Shown: one piece after another, positions 1 through 5,820 of the stretch
Layout: each line of letters starts with the position of its first letter
Position numbering within the stretch: the first letter of the stretch is position 1
DNA from: Promethearchaeota archaeon
GTDB lineage: Archaea; Asgardarchaeota; Lokiarchaeia; Sigynarchaeales; SOKP01
DNA length: 9,945 nt
Direction: 5' to 3'
Assembly (NCBI GenBank): GCA_016839905.1
Contig: JAEOTJ010000262.1
Location: forward strand, 1-9,945
Notes under the pieces: model-generated
What the model was told of the DNA's origin: nothing
The model's input: only the letters and a program-made list of their open reading frames with translations
Database searches by the model: none
Made by a program: the position numbers and the translations under genes

Positions 1-834
1 AGAGCGATAATACAGAACTTAGAAAATGATGCCTATAAGGAACTTATTCCAATGCTTTTTAAACGATTATCCGTATTTCCTTCCTTAACTTATGAACAAA
101 GACTTGCCAGCATCTTTCAGGACGAGATACAGAGGATTATTATCAATCGTTTAAGAGATGAAGCAATTACTTTTAAATCTGAATTAAAAATATGGCTAAA
201 AGATATTTATAATCGATTGTTTGAAAGTATTGATCCAATATTAGAACCAATTCTTAAAATTGGAATTCTTAAAGAAACATCTGTCAAAGGAATTTCTGCT
301 GACCTACTTTTATTGATCAATGATATTTTATTACTTAGAATTCCTCCTGAAAAAATCTTAAAAAATCCTTCTAGAGTTGGGTTGCCGAAACCATTGGATG
401 ATGAATATATCTCATCTTGTAAAGAATTTTTCTCAAACTATCACCCATCAGAAGAGGACAATCTTAGAATTCTTGAAGTTTTAACTGATAATTCCTTATA
501 TGAAATACTGCGTTTATTACGTATTGCTATAGTTACTAGAAACGACCTTGAAAAATTAAAAAAGAAGGGTGTTGATGATATAGACGAAGCATTAAATTTT
601 CTTTTAACTAATCAGCTTATCAAAATATTGACTGATTCTCAAGGTAATAAATATTATGCATTAATATCAGATATTTATATTGACCTTATCTTCCCAAAAT
701 ATCAAGTTAATATTTTAAGAGAAGCATATATTGGTAAAACTAAGGCAAAACAAGTATTACTTGAATATTGCAACATTTTAAAAGATACCTATCTAAATTT
801 AAAAAATCCTGTAAAGATTGAAGAAGAAATATAA
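1..834 (+). CDS. Unrecognised helical protein with C-terminal winged-helix-like region (5' end outside window)
   Basis: The reading frame is open from the first base, so the 5' end lies outside the window. The internal ATG at 52 is not convincing as a start, because the 17 codons before it (RAIIQNLEND onward) read as ordinary protein continuous with what follows. The visible 277 residues are Leu/Ile/Lys rich and mostly helical. The part encoded at about 520-690 looks like a winged helix-turn-helix: a short helix (TRNDLEKL), a second helix (DIDEALNFLLTNQLIK), then a beta-hairpin wing with a central GN turn (ILTDSQGNKYYAL). I see no catalytic motif, Cys/His cluster, signal peptide or membrane segment in the visible part. 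I do not recognise the family. The winged helix could bind DNA or mediate protein contacts, which is inference. The gene ends at TAA, immediately followed by T-rich DNA. Confidence 0.75.
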   Translation, partial: RAIIQNLENDAYKELIPMLFKRLSVFPSLTYEQRLASIFQDEIQRIIINRLRDEAITFKSELKIWLKDIYNRLFESIDPILEPILKIGILKETSVKGISADLLLLINDILLLRIPPEKILKNPSRVGLPKPLDDEYISSCKEFFSNYHPSEEDNLRILEVLTDNSLYEILRLLRIAIVTRNDLEKLKKKGVDDIDEALNFLLTNQLIKILTDSQGNKYYALISDIYIDLIFPKYQVNILREAYIGKTKAKQVLLEYCNILKDTYLNLKNPVKIEEEI

Positions 835-835
835 T

Positions 836-908
836 TCTTTTTACTTTATTTTTTTTTTAGTTTTAAACTTTTAAAATATGTATTGGGGGTTTTTTTTTCC
901 TTTTTTTA
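836..908 (+). terminator. Oligo-T transcription termination region after the first gene
   Basis: Right after the stop codon at 834 the plus strand carries T10 (849-858), then G5 followed by T9 (885-898), CC, and T7 (901-907). Archaeal RNA polymerase terminates intrinsically at runs of U, often several in series, so this is a likely terminator for the upstream gene. There is no strong hairpin. The remainder of the 146-bp convergent spacer, up to 980, is AT-rich with a short direct repeat and no gene. Confidence 0.6.
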
Positions 909-922
909 TTAAAATATTTATT

Positions 923-968
923 AATTCATTGAATATTTAATCATTAGATAATAGAAATTCATTGAATA
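923..968. repeat. 13-bp direct repeat pair in convergent spacer
   Basis: AATTCATTGAATA occurs at 923-935 and again, identically, at 956-968, a 33-bp offset. The core TTCATTGAA is nearly palindromic. The pair lies between the 3' ends of two convergent genes, so a promoter role is unlikely. In DNA this AT-rich a 13-mer pair can arise by chance or replication slippage. Confidence 0.4.
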
Positions 969-980
969 ATATTTTAGATA

Positions 981-1520
981 TCAATTTTTACCTTGATTTT
1001 TAATGAACTCATCAGCAAGAATACCCATAATATTCATATCAATAAATCTTCCATTAATGATATAATGTTCTCTTAAAAGCCCTTCATTAATAAAACCACA
1101 TTTTTTAAATAGGTTTTTACCACGAACATTATCTTTTACTACAATAAGATAAATTCTATGAATTCTGTGCTCGTTAAATGCTTGATCGAGGATAAGGTTT
1201 ATTCCTCTATAGCCGTGACCTTTTCCTCTTTCTTTTTTATTCCCAATAGTTATTGAAAGCCGCCCATGCTTTGCAGGCCAATGGATTTTTTCAATTGCGA
1301 TATTCCCAAGATAAGCACCTTCTGCATTTTCTAAAACATAAAAAAAATCAGTTTTACTATTTATTTTTTGTTCAAGCCAGAGTGCTTCTTTTTCTCTCGT
1401 AAAAGGTTTAGTAAAATATGCATATCTTCCGACAACCTCGGGATCATTAATCCATTGCATTATATTATCAAGATCATCCATACTTAACGGTCTTATTTTT
1501 GTTTTTTTATATTCAAGCAT
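981..1520 (-). CDS. GNAT-family N-acetyltransferase, RimJ/RimL-like
   Basis: This 179-residue protein is a complete single-domain GNAT acetyltransferase, which would transfer an acetyl group from acetyl-CoA to an amine. Residues 7-20 (TKIRPLSMDDLDNI) are the usual first strand and helix of the RimJ/RimL (Acetyltransf_3) type. The acetyl-CoA pyrophosphate loop is R98-G-K-G-H-G103 after the strand RLSITIG. The late motif N131-x-x-G134 followed by LFKKCGF (137-143) is typical of family members in which substrate and CoA sites meet. The C-terminal strand pair near GLLREHYIINGRFIDM also fits. The substrate cannot be told: protein N terminus, ribosomal protein, polyamine and small amine are all possible. 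A weak purine stretch (GATGAT) lies about 5 nt before the ATG. The gene diverges from the small zinc-ribbon gene and may share its regulatory spacer. Confidence 0.88.
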   Translation of the reverse strand: MLEYKKTKIRPLSMDDLDNIMQWINDPEVVGRYAYFTKPFTREKEALWLEQKINSKTDFFYVLENAEGAYLGNIAIEKIHWPAKHGRLSITIGNKKERGKGHGYRGINLILDQAFNEHRIHRIYLIVVKDNVRGKNLFKKCGFINEGLLREHYIINGRFIDMNIMGILADEFIKNQGKN

Positions 1521-1529
1521 TTATATCAT

Positions 1530-1583
1530 CTTAAATTATTAAAAAAAAGTACTAAACATAATTATATTACTTAATAATTTAAG
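1530..1583. promoter_or_regulatory. Perfect 13-bp inverted repeat in divergent promoter spacer
   Basis: CTTAAATTATTAA at 1530-1542 is the exact reverse complement of TTAATAATTTAAG at 1571-1583, with a 28-bp spacer. The right arm ends one base before a TATA-like box that reads towards the zinc-ribbon gene, so it covers where the TFB recognition element would be. The left arm lies about 10 bp before the acetyltransferase ATG. Two arms 41 bp apart start to start (about four helical turns) could be operator half-sites serving both genes. This is inference, since the sequence is very AT-rich. Confidence 0.4.
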
Positions 1584-1594
1584 TTAATATATAG
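1584..1594 (+). promoter_or_regulatory. TATA-like box for the small zinc-ribbon gene
   Basis: TTAATATATAG resembles the archaeal TATA consensus. Transcription would start about 25 bp further on, near 1613-1617, giving a leader of roughly 20 nt to the ATG at 1635. No Shine-Dalgarno-like sequence is visible in that leader. Confidence 0.45.
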
Positions 1595-1634
1595 AGAATC
1601 GTAAAAGATAATAAAGTCATTAAATGTGTTAAAG

Positions 1635-1883
1635 ATGGAAAATAATAAAGATAAATTTACTTGTAAGGAGTGTAATTGGCAATTTCCGAGAGAGTTAATT
1701 GATAATTTTCTTAAAGGTAGTGAAATTTTTTGTGAAGAGTGTGGCATGATAAATATTAAAGAAGCTAATCAAGTTGAAAGGCAAGATATTCCTACTAAAT
1801 TAAAAAATATGGTCTCAAAAGTTAAGACCAAAACTACTACTTTAAAAAAAAAAATTAAGGATTTTATAGATAAATATGATTGA
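1635..1883 (+). CDS. Small zinc-ribbon protein with basic C-terminal tail
   Basis: This is an 82-residue protein. With the ATG at 1635 as start, it has two zinc knuckles, C10-x-x-C13 and C33-x-x-C36-G, separated by 19 residues. That is a plausible treble-clef or ribbon site for one zinc ion. After residue 45 comes a Lys/Thr-rich helical tail (KLKNMVSKVKTKTTTLKKKI) that could bind nucleic acid or an acidic partner. A GTG at 1626 is in frame and would add three residues (VLK). The ATG is preferred because nothing resembling a ribosome site supports the GTG, and the ATG at 1624 hits a stop after one codon. The gene is convergent with a second zinc-ribbon gene, with 13 bp between stops. No specific function can be named. 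Confidence 0.7.
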   Translation: MENNKDKFTCKECNWQFPRELIDNFLKGSEIFCEECGMINIKEANQVERQDIPTKLKNMVSKVKTKTTTLKKKIKDFIDKYD

Positions 1884-1890
1884 AAATGAT

Positions 1891-1920
1891 TAGAATTTAA
1901 GAAAATTCTAGTCCTTTTTT
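1891..1920 (+). terminator. Hairpin plus T6 terminator of the small zinc-ribbon gene
   Basis: TAGAATTT (1891-1898) and AAATTCTA (1903-1910) form an 8-bp stem with the loop AAGA, followed 4 bases later by T6 (1915-1920). It begins 7 bp after the stop codon, where a terminator would be expected. It overlaps the last codons and stop of the opposing minus-strand gene, so the convergent genes are packed very tightly. Confidence 0.55.
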
Positions 1921-2991
1921 AAAAAATTCCTTTAAAGATATTTTTATTTTGTTGAAAGGTTTTAGATTTCCTGAAAAAGGAATATTGATTAAATCTTTAA
2001 AATATGATTTTAATTGTTCTTCAACAATATTTTTTTTCTCAAGATTTCCTTCAGAGAGCATGTACAAGAAATAGTCGTTTCTAAAATTTTTAAAAGTTAA
2101 AAAGCGATAATTTTGGTAGCCCAATTTTACAGCAATCCAACTTGGAAAAGCATTAGTATTTCCTAGAGTATTTGCAGCAATTGCTTCAATTTTCGCTGTG
2201 AGAACGGATTCCTTCATTTCTATTATTTCTTCTGGATGATCAAATTGACCCGGTAATTCTATATTTAATTCTTCTCCTAATAAAAGTGAGATAATGCCTA
2301 TAGATTTAGATGAAAGTCCAACATAATCAATTCTTATTTTATCCTCTATATAAGGAATTTCTTGATCTGAGAAAATTTCTTGCATTTTTAAATATTCTTT
2401 AAGTATAAACTCTAATACACTTTTAAATTTTAAATCTATTTGGTGTTTTTCAAGTTTATCAAATGCATCCACATTTTTTCCTTGAACTAATTCTGAATAG
2501 TGCTTTTCCATCTGTTCGAGGAGCCATTTACCTTTCTTATCAGGAAAAAGGCCATATACAATATATATTATATTATTCTTACAATAAAACTGGCATTTTT
2601 CCTTTTCATCTTTTTTATTAATTAGAAGCATTTTATCGAGTACTCCACCTAATATGGAAGTAGCAATAAAATCTAAATTATTGGTAAGTTCGAGCAAGTA
2701 TACATAATTTTGATTACTAAAGAAAAGTGGGATTCTATTAACGGAGGTGATACCAAGAAGTTTGATATACTCTCCTTTTTGTAATTCGATAATATCACTA
2801 TCCATGGATAAAACTTGACTCTTCTTTTTTACTTTTACTTTTCCCTTTAATTTTGAAGAAGCGGTGCTTTTAATAGTATTAAATTCTTTAGGTTGTGGAA
2901 TTTCTTCTTCCCATTTTATTAACAATAGATCTGTTATTGATTCTTTACATTTGGGACAGAGTTGGTCTTTTGGATATGGATCTACGACCAT
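1897..2991 (-). CDS. Zinc-ribbon protein with two possible longin/roadblock-like modules; true N terminus probably upstream
   Basis: From the ATG at 2991 this is 364 residues, carrying only half a zinc ribbon, C12-P-K-C15. The partner pair CPSC is encoded in frame just before this ATG (3009-2998), so the real protein very likely starts upstream (see the separate entry for 2992-3063). After the ribbon comes a basic, Ser/Lys-rich linker (about 35-62). Two stretches (about 75-170 and 221-335) then end alike: paired beta strands followed by an amphipathic helix, namely CQFYCKNNIIYIVYGLF then LLEQMEKHYSEL, and YRFLTFKNFRNDYFLYML then VEEQLKSYFKDL. This beta-beta-helix pattern resembles longin or roadblock folds, which Asgard archaea use with small GTPases. 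That is a fold guess from pattern only. No catalytic motif or membrane segment is seen. The gene lies downstream of hisC on the same strand but has its own TATA box, so it is probably transcribed separately. Confidence 0.72.
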   Translation of the reverse strand: MVVDPYPKDQLCPKCKESITDLLLIKWEEEIPQPKEFNTIKSTASSKLKGKVKVKKKSQVLSMDSDIIELQKGEYIKLLGITSVNRIPLFFSNQNYVYLLELTNNLDFIATSILGGVLDKMLLINKKDEKEKCQFYCKNNIIYIVYGLFPDKKGKWLLEQMEKHYSELVQGKNVDAFDKLEKHQIDLKFKSVLEFILKEYLKMQEIFSDQEIPYIEDKIRIDYVGLSSKSIGIISLLLGEELNIELPGQFDHPEEIIEMKESVLTAKIEAIAANTLGNTNAFPSWIAVKLGYQNYRFLTFKNFRNDYFLYMLSEGNLEKKNIVEEQLKSYFKDLINIPFSGNLKPFNKIKISLKEFFKKGLEFS

Positions 2992-3063
2992 ATATCCACA
3001 TGATGGACATTTTATAGAATCATCATTTTTTTCAAATAGAAAAGAAATTTTAGCTCAACTCAT
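2992..3063 (-). other. In-frame N-terminal extension interrupted by TGA
   Basis: Reading upstream from the ATG at 2991 in the same frame gives KNDDSIKCPSCGY, which supplies the missing first zinc knuckle (Cys codons at 3009-3007 and 3000-2998). The frame has no ATG, GTG or TTG until ATG at 3063-3061, which is followed by AGT and then TGA (3057-3055). The coding sequence thus looks like ATG AGT TGA GCT AAA and onward, broken at codon 3. A recent nonsense mutation, a base error in the assembly, initiation at a rare codon such as ATT (3051-3049), or stop readthrough would each explain it. Confidence 0.6.
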
Positions 3064-3118
3064 AAAAGAATTCAAAACATTTAATGTAAAAACCCGTATG
3101 TTTAATAAGATAGAAAGA

Positions 3119-3130
3119 TATATAAAACTT
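3119..3130 (-). promoter_or_regulatory. TATA-like box for the zinc-ribbon gene
   Basis: On the minus strand the sequence reads AAGTTTTATATA, a close match to an archaeal TATA box. A start about 25 bp downstream, near 3097-3100, would place the ATG at 3063 some 35 nt into the transcript and the ATG at 2991 more than 100 nt in. This supports a protein start upstream of 2991. Confidence 0.5.
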
Positions 3131-3224
3131 TAATTTCGAGTTTTATAATATTTTTTAAAAATTTAGAGAAGTATAGATCATCAATAAACTTAACGTCAAG
3201 GTCGAATTGAACCACTTGAGGGTT

Positions 3225-3302
3225 TTAATTGACTTTTTTTCTTTTATTTTTTCGTTCCTTTATTTTTTCACTTAATTTTTTCAAGCTATAGGGATTTATC
3301 TG
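3225..3302 (-). pseudogene. Possible relic: 25-codon basic open frame without a clear start
   Basis: Just after hisC the minus strand is open for 25 codons between TAG (3305-3303) and TAA (3227-3225). It reads like a basic protein tail: INPYSLKKLSEKIKERKNKR and a few further residues. The only possible start inside is TTG at 3284-3282. The purine-rich strand may be merely A-rich spacer that happens to be open. It could also be the end of a gene lost when this junction was rearranged. The rest of the gap, up to the TATA box near 3130, holds short imperfect inverted repeats and no recognisable gene. Confidence 0.25.
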
Positions 3303-3337
3303 CTAGTCCTTTGGAGTTATAGGTACTTATCCGCTAA
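3284..3337. repeat. Diverged 23-bp tandem copy of the hisC 3' end
   Basis: The block at 3315-3337, which encodes the last residues of HisC (LADKYL and stop), matches the block at 3284-3306 at 18 of 23 positions, 31 bp away. On the minus strand the second copy reads CTA GCA GAT AAA TCC CTA TAG, that is LADKSL and stop. Both the sense and the stop codon are therefore preserved outside the gene. Confidence 0.5.
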
Positions 3338-4402
3338 TTCAGCGAAGACCTTTATGAATTGATCGTTCTCCCTTTCTGGGCCAATTGAGACTCTGAAGTA
3401 TTGATATAATCCGGGTTTGCTAAAATGTCTTACAAGGATCTTTTTTTCCTTGAGATCCCATAGAAATTTCATTGTTTTAGATTTGTCTTCAAATTTTATG
3501 AAAATAAAATTTGCATCAGAGGGCATAACGGTGATTCCATTGAATTTATTGAGTTCTTTTGTTAGTCTCTCCCTTTCTTCAATGATTTTTTTGTTTCTTT
3601 CAATAACTTTATCTTTATGCTTGATACACGCCATTGCAGCAACTTGAGCTATATAGTTCGTGTTATAAGGTAATTTAACCTTGTTCATTACTTTAATAAT
3701 GGAGGAATCTGCAAGAGCATAACCAAATCTTAAAGAGGCGAGGGAAAAGCTCTTTGAAAATGTACGAGTAACAATTAAATTCTTTACTTTTTTTAGAAGT
3801 GGCAAGCATGATTGATTAGAGAATTCTGCATAGGCCTCATCCACAACGACGATACCTGGAAAATTGCTACATATTTTTAGCAGGGAAGCATTACCAAATG
3901 ATTTTCCATTGGGATTATTTGGAGAACTTATAAACATTAATTTTCCTTTAGCTGAAAAAGCCGAATCTGGCAATGAAAAGTCTTCATTTAATTTAATTTC
4001 TACTTCTTTTGCTTGATAAAGAGATGTTAAAACTTTATACATCCCATAGGAAGGATAAAAGAATACTATCTCATCTCCAGGATCAACAAATGTTTTAAAA
4101 ACAATATCTAAAATCTCATCGGATCCATTTCCAATGATGACCGTATTCCTATTAGTTAAGGTATCCTTATCGCGTAATAATTGATTGAGTATATCCTTCC
4201 GTACATTAAATGCGGTTGGATCGGGGTAGAGTCGGATTTTATCATCCACAGCATTTTTAATTTCATCCAAGATTTCTTGGATTGGCGGAAATGAATTCTC
4301 ATTAGTATTTAATTTAACCCAACCCTCACCAGTGGGTTGTTCTCCAGGTTGATAAGCGGTAAAATTCTTAAGATGTGCCCTTAATAGTTTGTTTAAATCC
4401 AT
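3317..4402 (-). CDS. hisC: Histidinol-phosphate aminotransferase
   Basis: This 361-residue, PLP-dependent fold-type I aminotransferase makes L-histidinol phosphate from imidazole-acetol phosphate and glutamate in the cytoplasm. Characteristic features in order are LNTNENSFPP (31-40), RLYPDP (57-62, PLP/substrate tyrosine), GNGSDEILD (91-99, phosphate-binding turn), FYPSYGMY (115-122), SSPNNPNG (159-166), VDEAYAEF (187-194, Asp188 to the pyridine nitrogen), and TRTFSKSFSLASLRFGYA (212-229, with Lys217 the Schiff-base lysine). Arg337 in YFRVSIG would bind the substrate carboxylate or phosphate. Length is normal for HisC. A GGTAAT ribosome-site-like sequence lies 3-8 nt before the ATG. It is the last of three his genes in the same direction, 88 bp after hisD. 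The related aromatic aminotransferases are an alternative, but the his neighbours make HisC the strong choice. Confidence 0.93.
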   Translation of the reverse strand: MDLNKLLRAHLKNFTAYQPGEQPTGEGWVKLNTNENSFPPIQEILDEIKNAVDDKIRLYPDPTAFNVRKDILNQLLRDKDTLTNRNTVIIGNGSDEILDIVFKTFVDPGDEIVFFYPSYGMYKVLTSLYQAKEVEIKLNEDFSLPDSAFSAKGKLMFISSPNNPNGKSFGNASLLKICSNFPGIVVVDEAYAEFSNQSCLPLLKKVKNLIVTRTFSKSFSLASLRFGYALADSSIIKVMNKVKLPYNTNYIAQVAAMACIKHKDKVIERNKKIIEERERLTKELNKFNGITVMPSDANFIFIKFEDKSKTMKFLWDLKEKKILVRHFSKPGLYQYFRVSIGPERENDQFIKVFAELADKYL

Positions 4403-4490
4403 ATTATTACCTATTTCTTTATTTTATAAAAATTAATTGATAAAGGTATTTCTAATGATTGATATGATAATTTATTATTTTAGATATAAT

Positions 4491-5804
4491 TTAATTTTTG
4501 TCTTTTAATCTCTCTTCTATAGATTTTTTATGAGCATTTAATCCTTCGAATTCTGCTATAATAGAAGCAGACTTACTTAATTTTTTTAATCCTTCTATAT
4601 CACATTCTAATACATCAATCATTTTTAAAAAATCATATACATTTAATCCAGAATATTTTGAAGCATATCCTCCTGTAGGTAACACATGATTAGTTCCCGC
4701 AGAGTAATCTCCTAATGGCACTGGAGAATATGGACCAACAAAAATTGCACCCGCGTTATTTATCTTTTCCAAGACTTTTTTAGGATTTTTAGTTAAAATT
4801 TCAAGGTGTTCTGGTGCAATTAAATTAGAAATTCTAATGCAATCTTCAACATCATTTGCTTTTATTATTAAAGAATTATTTTCAATAGCTGCATTAATAA
4901 TTTCTCTCCTTTTTGATTTCTCAACATAAGATTCTAAATTTGTCTTTATTTTATCAATTAATTCTGAAGAATTTGTAACAATTATTCCCAGATTATCAGG
5001 ATCATGTTCAATTTGAGAGAGGAAATCTATTAAAACATATTTATAATTTGCAGAATCATCAGCAATTATTAATATCTCGGAAGGTCCTGCTGGAGTATCG
5101 ATGGCGACATATTCAGATAATATTTGTTTTGCGGTATTTACCCATTTATTTCCAGGACCTACAATTTTTTGAACTTTTGGTATTATTTCCGTACCTAGTG
5201 CCATAGCAGCAATGGCTTGAGCACCCCCTACCTTATAGATTTTTTTTATCTTAAATTCTCTTGCAGAAACAAGTATCTCAGGGGGAATTTTTTTATCTTT
5301 TTGAGGTGGTGAGCATATTATGATCTCATTAACTCCTGCAATATAAGCTGGAGCTGCCGTCATTAATACAGTACTTGGATAAATTGCTTTACCTCCAGGA
5401 ATATACATACCGACTGATTCTAAAGGACGATAAACTTGACCAGCATTCACTCCTTTTTCAATCTCGATTGTCCAATCATCTCTTTTCTGAGCTTCATGAA
5501 ATTTAATCAAATTAGATTTTGCATATCTTAATGCTTCTAATAGTTCTTTATCTATTATATTGTAAGCTTCATTTATTTCTTCTTCAGAAACTTGAATTTC
5601 AGATTTATTTAATTCCACTCCATCAAACTTCTTCGTAAAATCTATAATTGCTTTATCTCCATTGAGTTTTACTTCATTTATTATTTCACTTACAGAATCT
5701 CTTATTGAATCTAATTCTGTACTCCTCTGAGGAATAAGTTTTGAAAGATTTTCCTTGGAAATAACTTCTGAATTAATTAATTTAAGAGATACCAAAAAAC
5801 TCAT
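4491..5804 (-). CDS. hisD: Histidinol dehydrogenase
   Basis: This is the zinc-dependent enzyme for the last two steps of histidine biosynthesis, oxidising L-histidinol to L-histidine with two NAD+. All hallmark regions are present in 437 residues: GMYIPGGKAIYPSTVLM (132-148), KVGGAQAIAAMALGTE (191-206), KIVGPGNKWVNTAK (213-226), DTPAGPSEILIIAD (236-249), SQIEHDPDN (263-271), APEHLEI (330-336), and GDYSAGTNHVLPTGG (365-379). The zinc ligands by family knowledge map to Gln264, His267, Asp366 and His425. The catalytic Glu-His pair is Glu332-His333. Length is standard and nothing essential is missing. It starts 16 bp after the hisG stop. That gap is mostly an A11 run on the plus strand (U11 in the transcript), and no clear Shine-Dalgarno sequence precedes the ATG. 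Confidence 0.96.
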   Translation of the reverse strand: MSFLVSLKLINSEVISKENLSKLIPQRSTELDSIRDSVSEIINEVKLNGDKAIIDFTKKFDGVELNKSEIQVSEEEINEAYNIIDKELLEALRYAKSNLIKFHEAQKRDDWTIEIEKGVNAGQVYRPLESVGMYIPGGKAIYPSTVLMTAAPAYIAGVNEIIICSPPQKDKKIPPEILVSAREFKIKKIYKVGGAQAIAAMALGTEIIPKVQKIVGPGNKWVNTAKQILSEYVAIDTPAGPSEILIIADDSANYKYVLIDFLSQIEHDPDNLGIIVTNSSELIDKIKTNLESYVEKSKRREIINAAIENNSLIIKANDVEDCIRISNLIAPEHLEILTKNPKKVLEKINNAGAIFVGPYSPVPLGDYSAGTNHVLPTGGYASKYSGLNVYDFLKMIDVLECDIEGLKKLSKSASIIAEFEGLNAHKKSIEERLKDKN

Positions 5805-5806
5805 CC

Positions 5807-5817
5807 AAAAAAAAAAA
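5807..5817 (-). promoter_or_regulatory. U11 tract in the hisG-hisD junction
   Basis: The 16-bp gap between the hisG stop and the hisD ATG contains an unbroken A11 on the plus strand, which is U11 in the his mRNA, followed by GG and the AUG. Runs of U are intrinsic termination signals for archaeal RNA polymerase. The tract could therefore end part of the transcripts after hisG and lower hisD/hisC expression. It also occupies the place of a ribosome binding site. Confidence 0.35.
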
Positions 5818-5820
5818 TTA

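Noticed and set aside
52..54. ATG at 52 as the start of the first gene
   Set aside because: The frame is open and protein-like from base 1, so the gene most likely begins outside the window.
1626..1634. GTG at 1626 as the start of the small zinc-ribbon protein
   Set aside because: An ATG three codons later needs no special assumption, and no ribosome-site sequence favours the GTG.
3055..3057. TGA read as selenocysteine in the zinc-ribbon protein
   Set aside because: A selenocysteine at position 3 next to no redox motif is implausible, and the short space after the stop shows no SECIS-like hairpin.
2864..3133. 89-codon plus-strand open frame across the start of the zinc-ribbon gene
   Set aside because: It lies antisense to the zinc-ribbon coding frame, has no ribosome site or family features, and its composition follows the opposite strand.
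3195..3219. T-arm-like sequence (GGTTCAATTCGACC on the minus strand) suggesting a tRNA
   Set aside because: The stem has mismatches, and no acceptor, anticodon or D arm can be fitted around it.
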